Positions 1 to 5,364 of a stretch of DNA of 13,700 nt are shown piece after piece (the stretch's first letter is position 1; every line of letters starts with the position of its first letter). Made by a program: the position numbers and the translations under genes. The notes beneath the pieces were generated by a model. That model was not told the origin of the DNA, made no database searches, and was given only the letters and a program-made list of their open reading frames with translations. The stretch is from Nitrosarchaeum sp. (GTDB lineage: Archaea; Thermoproteota; Nitrososphaeria; Nitrososphaerales; Nitrosopumilaceae): contig JACRND010000105.1 in the NCBI GenBank assembly GCA_016234975.1, forward strand, positions 1 to 13,700, read 5' to 3'.

Positions 1-90
1 GTATTTTTTTGCAATACCTGAAACAGCTAAAGCAAGAGCATCTTTTTCTTTTTCCAGTCTCCTCTTCATTAATCCTATCCCAGGACTCAT
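1..90 (-). CDS. Partial unidentified gene, N-terminal part only (runs off the left edge)
   Basis: Reading leftward from an ATG at 88-90 there is an open frame to the window edge. It begins MSPGIGLMKRRLEKEKDALA and continues LAVSGIAKKY, a Lys/Arg/Glu-rich start followed by an Ala-rich helix. That composition is protein-like, but 30 residues are too few to assign a family. A second open frame from the ATG at 106-108 (MNQEYHES...) crosses the same bases and reads less like protein because it becomes Cys/Lys/Arg-rich, so I prefer the 90 start without certainty. The AT-rich stretch at about 111-135 could hold the promoter. It is divergent from the membrane gene that starts at 210. Confidence 0.4.
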   Translation of the reverse strand, partial: MSPGIGLMKRRLEKEKDALALAVSGIAKKY

Positions 91-209
91 GATATTCCTG
101 ATTCATTTCATCTAATATAGTTAATTCCCAAAATTACCCATAATGTTCAATTTTTTTATTTCATAAATTTACAACACTTGAAATACCTCAATCAAAAAGA
201 TAACACAAA

Positions 210-803
210 ATGAAACTAATCCAAAAATTTTCAAATTCATCACTTGCAAAAACTAGCACACTTGTATCACTCGTTTCAATTCTTGCAGTAATTGGACCTT
301 TTGTAGTAGTGTCTGCAGGTTTTTGGGACGCAATATCTCATCTTCAAAAAAGACCTGAGTTATTTTGGAGTATGCCACACATTGTAGTTTACACTGGTGT
401 TTCAATAACTACCAGTGCTGCAATCATAGGAACAATCCTTTTACTTAGAAACTCTACAAAAAATTCTTTAAAAAAAGGAATTACTCTAGTAATTTCTGGC
501 TCATTAATTCAGATAGTTGCAGGTTATGCCGATTCAATTTCACATGATGTTTTTGGAATTGATGGTTTGATCTCTTGGTCACATCAACCGCTGGAATTTG
601 GTTTGGTCTTATCTGCATTAGGCGGATTTCTAATATTAAAAAATCTGGAAAAAACAAAACTCAAAGTGTTTCTTCCTTTCTCAATTATCTCATTTTTATT
701 TTTTACAACCTGGCTTGTTTTTAATCTGGTTTTGATTTTTGGAAATACAATACAATGTCTTCCAGTCTACAAGATATTTTTATCTGGCTGCTCAATATTG
801 TAA
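210..803 (+). CDS. Five-helix membrane protein with two D-x3-H-x12-H motifs (AmoC/PmoC-like copper-site signature)
   Basis: This 197-residue protein has about five membrane helices (residues ~14-36, 56-79, 88-106, 126-145, 153-177). Positive loops at 80-90 and 144-152 and a Lys-bearing N-terminus place helix loops 1-2 and 3-4 outside the cell. Both outer loops carry the same motif: D40-x3-H44-x12-H57 (FWDAISH ... MPHIVVYTG) and D108-x3-H112-x12-H125 (YADSISH ... SHQPLEFG), exactly 68 residues apart, so the protein looks like a duplicated two-helix unit. Known: the PmoC copper site uses Asp156, His160 and His173, the same spacing, and a second nearby site uses Asn227, His231 and His245. Inferred: a metal-binding membrane protein, possibly a distant AmoC/PmoC relative. 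Archaeal AmoC is of similar length. Substrate and partners are unknown and no other amo gene is in the window. The ATG start follows an AT-rich leader with TTCATAAATT near 160-170. The 3' end overlaps the opposing gene by 37 bases. Confidence 0.75.
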   Translation: MKLIQKFSNSSLAKTSTLVSLVSILAVIGPFVVVSAGFWDAISHLQKRPELFWSMPHIVVYTGVSITTSAAIIGTILLLRNSTKNSLKKGITLVISGSLIQIVAGYADSISHDVFGIDGLISWSHQPLEFGLVLSALGGFLILKNLEKTKLKVFLPFSIISFLFFTTWLVFNLVLIFGNTIQCLPVYKIFLSGCSIL

Positions 804-1258
804 TTTTTTAATTTCATATACGATGACACAATAATCATCATTGCACCTACCAGTATCATCACACCTGGAGGTATCATGTTTTCAGAGTTTGCATCTCCAA
901 GTTCAACTTGCAGATTTATTTGGCTCTCTGATGGATTTGTTATCTTTGCAGTATAGGTACCACTCTTTTCAAAATTAAAATAGCCTACAGACATTTTTGT
1001 TTGAACACTTTCTTCTGATATTACGTTCTGATTGTTATCTAAAATCTGAACAAACACTTGATTACCTACAAATTCTGGCATGAATACTTTGTAGTATCCA
1101 ATACCTTTTCCATTAAAACTCAACTCTAAATCATACGAATTAGTTGATTTTAACACAATTTCTTCAGATATTTTGTCTCCTTGGAGAAAAACAAGTGATA
1201 TCCAAATCATTCCAATCACACTCAACACTAAACCAATTTTGAATAGGGAAATCTTCAA
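767..1258 (-). CDS. Anchored extracytoplasmic protein, family not recognised
   Basis: This 163-residue protein has an N-terminal helix (residues ~5-26), an outer domain of about 100 residues and a C-terminal helix (~131-150) followed by a short Lys-rich tail. The outer domain is rich in alternating hydrophobic and polar strands and in Asn, Gln and Ser, with KSGTYTAKITN-type turns, suggesting a beta-sandwich like those of pre-peptidase or GOLD-like domains. It contains no His and no Cys, so a cupredoxin or AmoB-type copper role is not supported. The start is a TTG at 1256-1258. The upstream ATG alternative is out of frame and stops at once, and a TATA-like run at 1283-1293 lies about 29 bases upstream, as for a leaderless archaeal mRNA. 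It converges on the D-x3-H-x12-H membrane protein and shares 37 bases with it. Function unknown. Confidence 0.7.
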   Translation of the reverse strand: MKISLFKIGLVLSVIGMIWISLVFLQGDKISEEIVLKSTNSYDLELSFNGKGIGYYKVFMPEFVGNQVFVQILDNNQNVISEESVQTKMSVGYFNFEKSGTYTAKITNPSESQINLQVELGDANSENMIPPGVMILVGAMMIIVSSYMKLKNYNIEQPDKNIL

Positions 1259-1282
1259 TTCATCTAGTAAGTGAATTGCTTG

Positions 1283-1293
1283 TTTAATAAAAT
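1283..1293 (-). promoter_or_regulatory. TATA box for the anchored protein gene
   Basis: On the minus strand the run reads ATTTTATTAAA, centred about 29 bases before the TTG start at 1258. This is the spacing expected for an archaeal TATA box driving a leaderless transcript. It lies just beyond the 3' end of the tRNA gene, so read-through from the tRNA is also possible. Confidence 0.4.
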
Positions 1294-1301
1294 AATCTAA
1301 G

Positions 1302-1376
1302 AGGGCTCGGAGGGCTTCGGTCCCTCGATCTAGCGGTTCGAAGCCGCTCGCACTATCCAGACTGTGCTACGAGTCC
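1302..1376 (-). tRNA. tRNA-Arg(TCG)-like gene with an abnormal T arm and acceptor mismatch
   Basis: The minus strand folds as a cloverleaf: acceptor GGACTCG/CGAGCCC, D arm GCAC...GTGC with GG in the loop, anticodon stem AGCGG/CCGCT with loop CTTCGAA (anticodon TCG, reading CGA), variable loop AGATC, and T stem GAGGG/CCCTC. Three features are odd. The T loop is ACCGAAG instead of the usual TTCRANY, so T54 and T55 are both lost. Acceptor pair 3-70 is A-C. The base after the acceptor would be T, whereas arginine tRNAs normally carry A or G there. All stems except pair 3-70 close, so it may still be a working gene, but a decaying copy or sequence error is possible. A minus-strand TATA-like ATATTTA at about 1401-1408 fits its promoter. 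Confidence 0.65.
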
Positions 1377-1387
1377 AAACAAGTAAG

Positions 1388-1395
1388 AATTTAAC
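1388..1395 (+). promoter_or_regulatory. TATA box for the aminotransferase
   Basis: AATTTAAC is centred about 29 bases before the TTG start at 1421, which matches a leaderless archaeal promoter. It overlaps the upstream region of the oppositely oriented tRNA-Arg, so the two promoters are interleaved. Confidence 0.35.
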
Positions 1396-1420
1396 AGGCC
1401 TAAATATCTGTCTAGACAAT

Positions 1421-2596
1421 TTGAAAATATCAAAGAAAGTAGCCGGTGTTGAATATGCAATTAGGGATATTGTTTTAGCTGCAAGAAAAGTTGAACAAAA
1501 AGGAATGAAAGTTGATTATCTTAACATTGGTGATCCTGTACAATTTGGTTTTCAACCTCCTGATAATGTAAAAGAGGCAATGATTAATGCAATAAGAAAA
1601 GGAGAAAACTACTATTCTGCATCAGAGGGTCTCAAAGAACTTCGAGTAGAAATTGCAAAAAAAGAAAATACAAAGGGACTGTCAATTTCAGCTGATGATA
1701 TTCTAATTACAAATGGTGTTTCTGAAGGACTTGATATGGTGATTTCATCAATTGTTGAAGAAGGTGATGAGGTACTGTTACCTGGACCATACTATCCTCC
1801 ATATGCCTCATACGTAAGACTACACGGTGGAATCCCTGTAGAGTTTGCAGTTGATTTGGATAACTCTACACCTGACATTGATGATATCAAATCAAAAATT
1901 ACTTCAAAGACAGTTGCCATTTGTTTGATTAGCCCAAATAATCCAACTGGCGTTGTATTTAATGAATCATCACTTAAAAAATTAGTTGAACTTGCAAATC
2001 AGCATAACCTCTACATAATTTGTGATGAGATTTATGATCAAATAATTTTCGATCAAAAATTTGTAGGAATTGGCAAAGTAGCAGGAGATTCACCAGTAAT
2101 AGTTCTTAATGGATTCTCCAAAGTTCATCTAATGTCTGGTTGGCGAATCGGATATATTGCATTTAATCAATCCTCAAAACTTGATGCATTACGAGAAAAT
2201 CTTCCAAAGCTTGCACGAGTAAGAATTGCTACAAATCTTCCGGTTCAGTATGGAGCATTAGAATCATTGCGAGGACCTCAAGGGTACATCTCTGAATTTG
2301 TATCTGAATTAAAAAAGCGAAGAGACTTGGTTGTAAAACGACTAAATTCGATGCCAGGCTTGTCTTGCCCGAATCCAAAAGGCGCATTCTATGCTTTTCC
2401 AAAGATTGAAGATAATAGATTTGGAACTGATAAAGAATTTGTACAAAAACTACTCGAGTCAAAAGGAGTGCTAACTGTGCACGGTTCTGGCTTTGGAGAA
2501 AAATACGGCAGTGGACATTTTAGACTGGTATATCTGCCTAGTCTTGAAATTTTAGATTCGGCAATGAACAAAATAGAAGACTTTGTCAGTCAATAG
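1421..2596 (+). CDS. PLP-dependent class I/II aminotransferase, AlaA-like
   Basis: This soluble transaminase has about 391 residues. Its motifs follow the class I order: LNIGDP near residue 34, YYSASEGLKELR near 64, NGVSEGLD near 98, SPNNPTG (Asn173), DEIYD (Asp202, which binds the PLP pyridine nitrogen, and Tyr205), SKVHLMSGWRIGY (Schiff-base Lys234) and HFRLVYLP, whose Arg binds the substrate carboxylate. These strings closely match recalled E. coli AlaA (glutamate-pyruvate aminotransferase), so alanine formation from pyruvate and glutamate is the likely reaction; aspartate or a broader substrate cannot be excluded. I chose the TTG at 1421, giving MKISKKVAGVEYAIRDI, because the longer frame from a GTG at 1364 begins inside the tRNA-Arg gene and adds residues unlike the family. 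A TATA box sits 29 bases upstream. Its stop overlaps the opposing gene by 7 bases. Confidence 0.9.
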   Translation: MKISKKVAGVEYAIRDIVLAARKVEQKGMKVDYLNIGDPVQFGFQPPDNVKEAMINAIRKGENYYSASEGLKELRVEIAKKENTKGLSISADDILITNGVSEGLDMVISSIVEEGDEVLLPGPYYPPYASYVRLHGGIPVEFAVDLDNSTPDIDDIKSKITSKTVAICLISPNNPTGVVFNESSLKKLVELANQHNLYIICDEIYDQIIFDQKFVGIGKVAGDSPVIVLNGFSKVHLMSGWRIGYIAFNQSSKLDALRENLPKLARVRIATNLPVQYGALESLRGPQGYISEFVSELKKRRDLVVKRLNSMPGLSCPNPKGAFYAFPKIEDNRFGTDKEFVQKLLESKGVLTVHGSGFGEKYGSGHFRLVYLPSLEILDSAMNKIEDFVSQ

Positions 2597-2988
2597 CTCC
2601 AAACTGATAACTTTTCTGGAATTATCTCTATGATGCAATCAGTATTGTCTAGTAATTCTATTGCAGATTTGTTTTGTATGCTTTTGAAATATCTTGAGAG
2701 TATTTTTTTTGCAATTTGCTTTACCTTTTTATTTTCTAAAATTATGTTTGCATTTCCTTGACCCATTACACCGTATATTGGAGAATTAACTCCCACATCT
2801 ACACAAAATGCAACTTTGTTGTTTTTCTTTACATTTTTTGCCTTTTGGGTTTTAGTGTTTGTGCCGATGTAGATTTTTTTTAAACTATACATATACCAAA
2901 CAGGTACTATGTGCGGAGTTTTGTTATTTCCTATAGTTGTAAGATGTAAAATCTTTTGAGTTTTTAAAAATTCATCTCTGCGATTCAT
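2590..2988 (-). CDS. Pyridoxamine-phosphate-oxidase-like split-barrel flavin/F420 protein
   Basis: This 132-residue protein is the usual length for a single split beta-barrel. It shows the family's pattern: ILHLTTIGNNKTPHIVPVWY (residues ~13-32), KIYIGTNTKTQKAKNVKKNN (~38-57, the phosphate-binding basic segment), VAFCVDV, a GVMGQGNANII strand and a closing PEKLSVWSY. Members bind FMN or F420 and act as oxidoreductases on varied substrates. Here it is the last gene of a minus-strand operon headed by an F420-NADP reductase, which makes reduced F420 a plausible cofactor (inference). Its start overlaps the 3' end of the upstream membrane gene by 17 bases, suggesting translational coupling. Substrate unknown. 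Confidence 0.82.
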   Translation of the reverse strand: MNRRDEFLKTQKILHLTTIGNNKTPHIVPVWYMYSLKKIYIGTNTKTQKAKNVKKNNKVAFCVDVGVNSPIYGVMGQGNANIILENKKVKQIAKKILSRYFKSIQNKSAIELLDNTDCIIEIIPEKLSVWSY

Positions 2989-3205
2989 GTTTTCTAAACC
3001 CCAACAGTATCATAAAAACACCAAAGCCAATCATACCTATTGATATTTTCTCATTAGTAAATTCTGAATTTACAATAAAGTCCTCTACAAATTCTGGACC
3101 CCATAATATTACTTGCCTGACTAAAACAATTCCTGCCATAATTAGAAAAAGTGAGCCAATTGCTGTATACCAATTTCTGCCCCGTCTATAATATTCGTGG
3201 CTCAT
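2972..3205 (-). CDS. Small two-helix membrane protein, unknown function
   Basis: This 77-residue protein has an Arg-rich N-terminus (YYRRGRNWY), helix 1 at about residues 13-33, an acidic loop (GPEFVEDF...) and helix 2 at about 53-70, ending in a basic tail (RKHESQR). By the positive-inside rule both ends lie in the cytoplasm. No family was recognised. It sits between the F420-NADP reductase (11 bases upstream) and the split-barrel protein (17-base overlap), so the three are almost certainly co-transcribed. It could tether the F420 proteins to the membrane, but nothing in the sequence proves this. Confidence 0.75.
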   Translation of the reverse strand: MSHEYYRRGRNWYTAIGSLFLIMAGIVLVRQVILWGPEFVEDFIVNSEFTNEKISIGMIGFGVFMILLGFRKHESQR

Positions 3206-3216
3206 AACCAGTAAAA

Positions 3217-3888
3217 CTAGATAATTTTGATACCTGGATTTTTTATCTTGTTTCTTATCATTGCATTTAGCAATAACGGTGTTGAGATCTCTGCCATATA
3301 TGATAATTCTCCCGGTCCCAAGTAAATTGGTCTTAATCCTTTGATTTCATTAATCAAGCCATTTACCACTTCAATTGCTTCTTTATCATCACCGCAGACA
3401 AAAATATCGTAATCAAGTACCATTGTTGGATTGACAAGTTTCTTTTCAGAAATTACATGAAATGCAGAAACTAGTTTTGCTTTGTTTTTCATATATTTTA
3501 AAACAAGCTGATATGAGAATGGCTTGTTTTCTTTGATTGGAATAAATTCAAAGCCCACATCTGTTTTTACCATTGGAACAATTGGTGATACAACAACACA
3601 ACTGTCTTTGACTGCAGGTAAAATTTCTGAGCAGACAGAATCAATGTTCTCATAAGGAATTGATAAAATCAAAACATCGCTATCTTTGGCAACTGAAACA
3701 TTATCGTTTCCTGTAATTGTTCCGTTAATTTGTCCAAATGATTCTTTTGCAAGATTTGTGTATTCTTTTGCAGACTCGGATGCTCTTGTTGCATCTCTTG
3801 AGCCAACCATGACATTATGATTTTGTGACCATCTAAGAGCAAAACCTTTTCCCATTCCCCCAGTTCCGCCAATAATTCCAATTTTCAT
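3217..3888 (-). CDS. fno: F420-dependent NADP reductase (NADPH-F420 oxidoreductase)
   Basis: This 223-residue cytoplasmic enzyme moves hydride between NADP(H) and coenzyme F420. The Rossmann start MKIGIIGGTGGMGKG (residues 1-15) is followed by VGSRD (S30-R31), where the Ser/Arg pair at the end of strand 2 is the usual NADP 2'-phosphate site. Then come DVLILSIPY, VVSPIVPM and KLVSAFHVIS, a conserved string of the Fno/NpdG family, and the C-terminal F420-site region with LGPGELSYMAE. Length is normal. It heads a three-gene minus-strand operon with a membrane protein and a split-barrel flavin/F420 protein. It shares a 50-base divergent promoter region with the histidine phosphatase. The start ATG at 3886-3888 has no clear Shine-Dalgarno and is probably leaderless. 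Confidence 0.9.
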   Translation of the reverse strand: MKIGIIGGTGGMGKGFALRWSQNHNVMVGSRDATRASESAKEYTNLAKESFGQINGTITGNDNVSVAKDSDVLILSIPYENIDSVCSEILPAVKDSCVVVSPIVPMVKTDVGFEFIPIKENKPFSYQLVLKYMKNKAKLVSAFHVISEKKLVNPTMVLDYDIFVCGDDKEAIEVVNGLINEIKGLRPIYLGPGELSYMAEISTPLLLNAMIRNKIKNPGIKII

Positions 3889-3904
3889 GATATTATCCTA
3901 AGAA

Positions 3905-3925
3905 TCTTATTATTATCTTTATTTG
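3905..3925. promoter_or_regulatory. Divergent promoter region, fno / histidine phosphatase
   Basis: This run of A/T (TTATTATTATCTTTATT and neighbours) lies about 27 bases from both the ATG at 3888 (minus) and the TTG at 3939 (plus). It therefore could supply overlapping TATA boxes to both leaderless genes. No distinct operator was seen. Confidence 0.4.
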
Positions 3926-3938
3926 GCATTCGATCAGG

Positions 3939-4562
3939 TTGGGCTCTATTATTTTTCTGAGACATGGTCAGGCAAAAAATAACATCGAAAGAATTCTAAC
4001 TGGAAGAACTCCAGGCATACCATTAACTGAAAAGGGAATTGATCAAGCAGAAAAGGCAGCAAAATTCTTAGAACACATGAATATCTCTGCAATTTATTCT
4101 AGTCCCATTGAAAGAGCAAAACATACTGCAGAAATTGTCGGCAAACACAACTCCCTTGATGTAACAATTGATGATAGACTAATTGAACTTGACATGGGAA
4201 AATTTACTGGCGTGCCATACGATGAAATCTTTACCAGTCACGGTAATGTCTTTATGAAATTTTATAATGGTGAATTAGAAATTGCTCATAACGGTGTTGA
4301 GACTTTCTCAGAAGTAAAAAAACGCGTATTGGGCATTGTAGATCATGTCATTGAAAATCATCCTGATCAAAACGTTGTACTTGTAACTCATATGGACCCG
4401 ATCAAAGCAATGCTGTCCACTGTAGTAGATCTCACCCCGACGAATCTCTTTGAATTAATTATTGCAAACGCATCTCTGAATATCTTTAGGGAATACAAAC
4501 GTAAATTTTCAATTTCTGGACTAAATGTAATGGATCCATCTCGTTTCAATCAAGATTGGTAG
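3939..4562 (+). CDS. Histidine phosphatase (phosphoglycerate-mutase superfamily)
   Basis: This 207-residue enzyme has the full active site of the family: LRHGQ with Arg8 and nucleophile His9 near the N-terminus, SSPIERAKHTA with Arg59, ELDMGKFTG with Glu83, and VTHMDP with His151. The phosphate is transferred to His9 and hydrolysed or passed on. Substrate cannot be read from the sequence; relatives include phosphoglycerate mutases, alpha-ribazole phosphatase (CobC) and broad phosphatases. CobC is thinkable in a B12-making archaeon, but nothing nearby supports it. I accept TTG at 3939 because it puts the RHG motif at the usual residue 8-10, there is no in-frame ATG upstream of the motif, and the promoter spacing fits a leaderless mRNA. 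Confidence 0.85.
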   Translation: MGSIIFLRHGQAKNNIERILTGRTPGIPLTEKGIDQAEKAAKFLEHMNISAIYSSPIERAKHTAEIVGKHNSLDVTIDDRLIELDMGKFTGVPYDEIFTSHGNVFMKFYNGELEIAHNGVETFSEVKKRVLGIVDHVIENHPDQNVVLVTHMDPIKAMLSTVVDLTPTNLFELIIANASLNIFREYKRKFSISGLNVMDPSRFNQDW

Positions 4563-4578
4563 ATAATAATCTTGAAAA

Positions 4579-4588
4579 CCCTTAAATA
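4579..4588 (+). promoter_or_regulatory. TATA box of the cytochrome oxidase operon
   Basis: CCTTAAATAG lies about 35 bases before the ATG at 4619, predicting a transcript start near 4610 and a leader of about 10 bases. It follows the histidine phosphatase stop at 4562, marking the operon boundary. Confidence 0.5.
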
Positions 4589-4618
4589 GAAATCACAGGT
4601 CACGTTTCTCAACCGCTA

Positions 4619-4882
4619 ATGAAGAGTATACTTGGTCTATTCTTGGTATTGGCAATTCTAGTAATAATTCCAGCAGCACATTTTGTATTTGCTGCAGGTG
4701 ATGAACCTGATGGATATCTTGATCGTAGAGTGGTAATTTGGAATTTATTTTATCGAATGATGACTGTAGCATTTACCGTTGGTGCAGTAGTATCTGGAAC
4801 TATGATTTGGCTGTGTTGGAGATTCAGAGAATCTCATCCAAAAGCCACCCCAACTCCATATGAAAAGGAAGGAGTTTGGTAG
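4619..4882 (+). CDS. Cytochrome c oxidase subunit II, N-terminal half (separate gene)
   Basis: This 87-residue membrane protein has a signal-like first helix (residues ~4-26, ending HFVFAAGDE) and a second helix (~46-69), then WRFRESHPKATPTPYEKEGVW. That tail resembles the loop between helices I and II of ordinary COX II, with its Pro-rich, basic stretch. The next gene starts one base after the stop and supplies helix II and the CuA domain. Together they equal one COX II, so subunit II is split exactly in the helix I-II loop. As I recall, cultured marine relatives have the same gene order, so this is a lineage trait and not damage. It probably assembles with the CuA half in the oxidase complex. 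Confidence 0.78.
   Translation: MKSILGLFLVLAILVIIPAAHFVFAAGDEPDGYLDRRVVIWNLFYRMMTVAFTVGAVVSGTMIWLCWRFRESHPKATPTPYEKEGVW
4867..4874 (+). promoter_or_regulatory. Shine-Dalgarno site for the CuA half of COX II
   Basis: GGAAGGAG ends 9 bases before the ATG at 4884. It favours that start over the in-frame ATG at 4860, which has no such site and would overlap the upstream gene by 23 bases. Confidence 0.6.
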
Positions 4883-4883
4883 A

Positions 4884-5321
4884 ATGGGACATCACTCTAA
4901 CTGGCCTGAATGGATATACATTGGCGTTGTTATCGCTTTAATGGTTTGGGTAGGTTCAGAAGCATGGAATGCCGAAAGATTAGTTGAACATATTCCAGCA
5001 GATGCCGAAGTTATCAAAGTGACCGGACAACAATGGTTCTGGTCATTTGAACATGAGGATGGCACAAAAGAGATCGGTGAGCTACACGTTAAAGTTGGCA
5101 AAGCCTACAAATTTGAAATAACATCAAAGGATGTTAATCATTCATTTAACATTCATGATTATGTAGTATTGCTAGATGCAGTACCTGGAAGAATCAATAC
5201 TGTATGGTTTGCACCAAAGGAAGTTGGTGAACATGACATTCAATGCAGAGAGTATTGTGGATTAATTCACTATAATATGCGTGGTAAACTAATTATCGAG
5301 GAGGCAGACACTACATCTTGA
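4884..5321 (+). CDS. coxB: Cytochrome c oxidase subunit II, CuA domain half
   Basis: This 145-residue protein has one membrane helix (residues ~10-27, PEWIYIGVVIALMVWVG) and an outer CuA cupredoxin domain. The binuclear copper site is intact: H86 (VNHSFN), C121 and C125 (QCREYCG), E123, H129 and M132 (LIHYNM). The aromatic stretch GQQWFWSF (48-55), which guides electrons toward subunit I, is also present. It takes electrons from a reduced cupredoxin (archaea of this group lack cytochrome c) and passes them to haem a in COX I. It pairs with the 87-residue gene one base upstream. The start ATG at 4884 is preceded by a good Shine-Dalgarno. A possible extra promoter (CTTTTATCC near 5329) lies between this gene and COX I. 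Confidence 0.92.
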   Translation: MGHHSNWPEWIYIGVVIALMVWVGSEAWNAERLVEHIPADAEVIKVTGQQWFWSFEHEDGTKEIGELHVKVGKAYKFEITSKDVNHSFNIHDYVVLLDAVPGRINTVWFAPKEVGEHDIQCREYCGLIHYNMRGKLIIEEADTTS

Positions 5322-5350
5322 TACCAACCCTTTTATCCAAACTTTCAAGT

Positions 5351-5356
5351 GAGGAG
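5351..5356 (+). promoter_or_regulatory. Shine-Dalgarno site for COX I
   Basis: GAGGAG lies 8 bases before the ATG at 5365, fixing the start of subunit I. Internal genes of this operon use Shine-Dalgarno sites, unlike the leaderless first genes elsewhere in the window. Confidence 0.6.
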
Positions 5357-5364
5357 AGTTACTA

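Noticed and set aside
767..1258. AmoB-like copper protein partner for the AmoC-like gene
   Set aside because: The protein contains no His and no Cys, so it cannot form an AmoB or cupredoxin copper site.
1364..1420. GTG start extending the aminotransferase 19 residues upstream
   Set aside because: It lies inside the tRNA-Arg gene, the added residues are unlike the family, and the TTG at 1421 has a TATA box at the right distance.
4860..4883. Earlier in-frame ATG for the CuA half of COX II
   Set aside because: The ATG at 4884 has a proper Shine-Dalgarno 9 bases upstream; the earlier one would overlap the preceding gene and lacks such a site.
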